Source: Marsupella aquatica (lineage: Eukaryota > Marchantiophyta). From it: a stretch of DNA of 64,000 nucleotides. The position numbers and the translations under genes were made by a program. The notes under the pieces were generated by a model. That model searched no databases. It was not told the DNA's origin and worked only from the letters and a program-made list of their open reading frames with translations. Positions 63,512 through 64,000 of this stretch are shown in pieces. Within the stretch, counting starts at the first letter, position 1. Every line of letters starts with the position of its first letter. The DNA lies in NCBI GenBank assembly GCA_973895155.1, contig OZ316895.1, forward strand, positions 10,788,001-10,852,000, given 5' to 3'.

Positions 63512-64000
63512 GCAAACCCCAGAAATCTAGAAAGGACCCAATTTACTGCAAAGGGGAAACAAAGTACACTGGAAGGAAAAGCAAAAAGTGGTCCAGAGAA
63601 GGCAAATGCAAACCCCCAAAATCTTGAAAGGACCACTTTGGTGAGAAGGGTCAGACAAAGTACTCTGGAGAAAAAGCAAACGAGGTCCTGAGAGGAGTGC
63701 TAACCCCCAAAATCTGGAGAGGATAAATTTTGCGAGAAGGGTCGGACAATGTATAGTGGAGAAAAAGCATATGAGGTGTAGAGAGGACAAGCACCAAAGA
63801 AGAGGGCAAATGCAATCCCCATAAATCTACTGTAGAAAAGACCAATTTACTGAATGCGTCAAACAAAGTAGAATGAAGAAACAGCAAAGAGGTCATGAGA
63901 GGACCAACACCAAACTCAAAGATGAGCTCAGCCAAATGCTAACCCCCAAAAACCTAGGAAGAACGTACCATTTTGTTGAGAAGCATCAAACAACATGCAT
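63512..64000 (+). repeat. Tandem repeat with units of about 95-125 bp, continuing past the window
   Basis: Four and a half diverged units start with AACCCC(C/A)(A/G)AAATCT at about 63512, 63608, 63702, 63815 and 63941. Each goes on with AGGACC-like, a GAGAAGGGTCAGACAAAGTA-like middle, TGGAGAAAAAGCA and GAGGTCC..GAGAGGA. The first two units are open in one plus-strand frame, giving a peptide repeat beginning NPRNLERTQF and NPQNLERTTL. Later units break the frame. The array has no visible end on the right. Confidence 0.8.

Overview
The window is nuclear DNA of a green plant, most likely a seed-free land plant such as a bryophyte. This rests on several observations. Every recognisable gene is split into short exons (about 58-680 nt) by GT-AG introns. 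One gene is a plant cell-wall glycosyltransferase of the exostosin (GT47) family. One is an organelle-type RlmN with a transit-peptide-like N-terminus. The genes are separated by long AT-rich, repeat-rich tracts holding transposon debris. The exact lineage is inferred and cannot be fixed from this sequence alone.

Layout. 1-3600: coding debris of a transposon-like element (an ORF end at 1-87, an ORF at 97-852, and a long coiled-coil ORF at 1029-2696) followed by an LTR-like tail. 3653-4006: a 5'-truncated ribosomal protein eL20 (L18a) copy, probably a pseudogene. 4000-21500: gene-poor sequence with several tandem and dispersed repeats. 21535-26174 (minus): an 11-exon gene for a DUF72 (YecE-like) TIM-barrel protein whose C-terminal tail ends in a PCNA-binding-like motif. 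26200-33900: gene-poor, including a TG microsatellite, a CGGGTTAG-rich array and an LTR-like remnant. 34031-42743 (plus): a 15-exon exostosin/GT47 gene with a signal anchor and EGF-like modules, resembling Arabidopsis ExAD. 42750-47730: no supported gene. 47732-52272 (minus): a 9-exon rlmN-type radical-SAM methyltransferase. 54402-57554 (plus): a 4-exon gene of unknown function. 60121-62625 (minus): a 4-exon ubiquitin-conjugating enzyme of the UBE2E class. 62626-64000: CT-rich upstream sequence and a roughly 100-bp tandem repeat running off the edge.

The five intact genes are not an operon and show no shared pathway: Golgi wall-protein glycosylation, organellar RNA methylation, ubiquitin transfer, a possible PCNA-linked DUF72 protein and one unknown. 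I assembled the exon models by hand from splice sites, reading frame and family conservation. All five close in frame: 518, 925, 462, 334 and 170 residues. The two best candidates for something undescribed are the DUF72 protein with a PIP-box-like tail and the transposon-like family whose fragments recur at about 0.8, 8.7, 18.0 and 40.3 kb.
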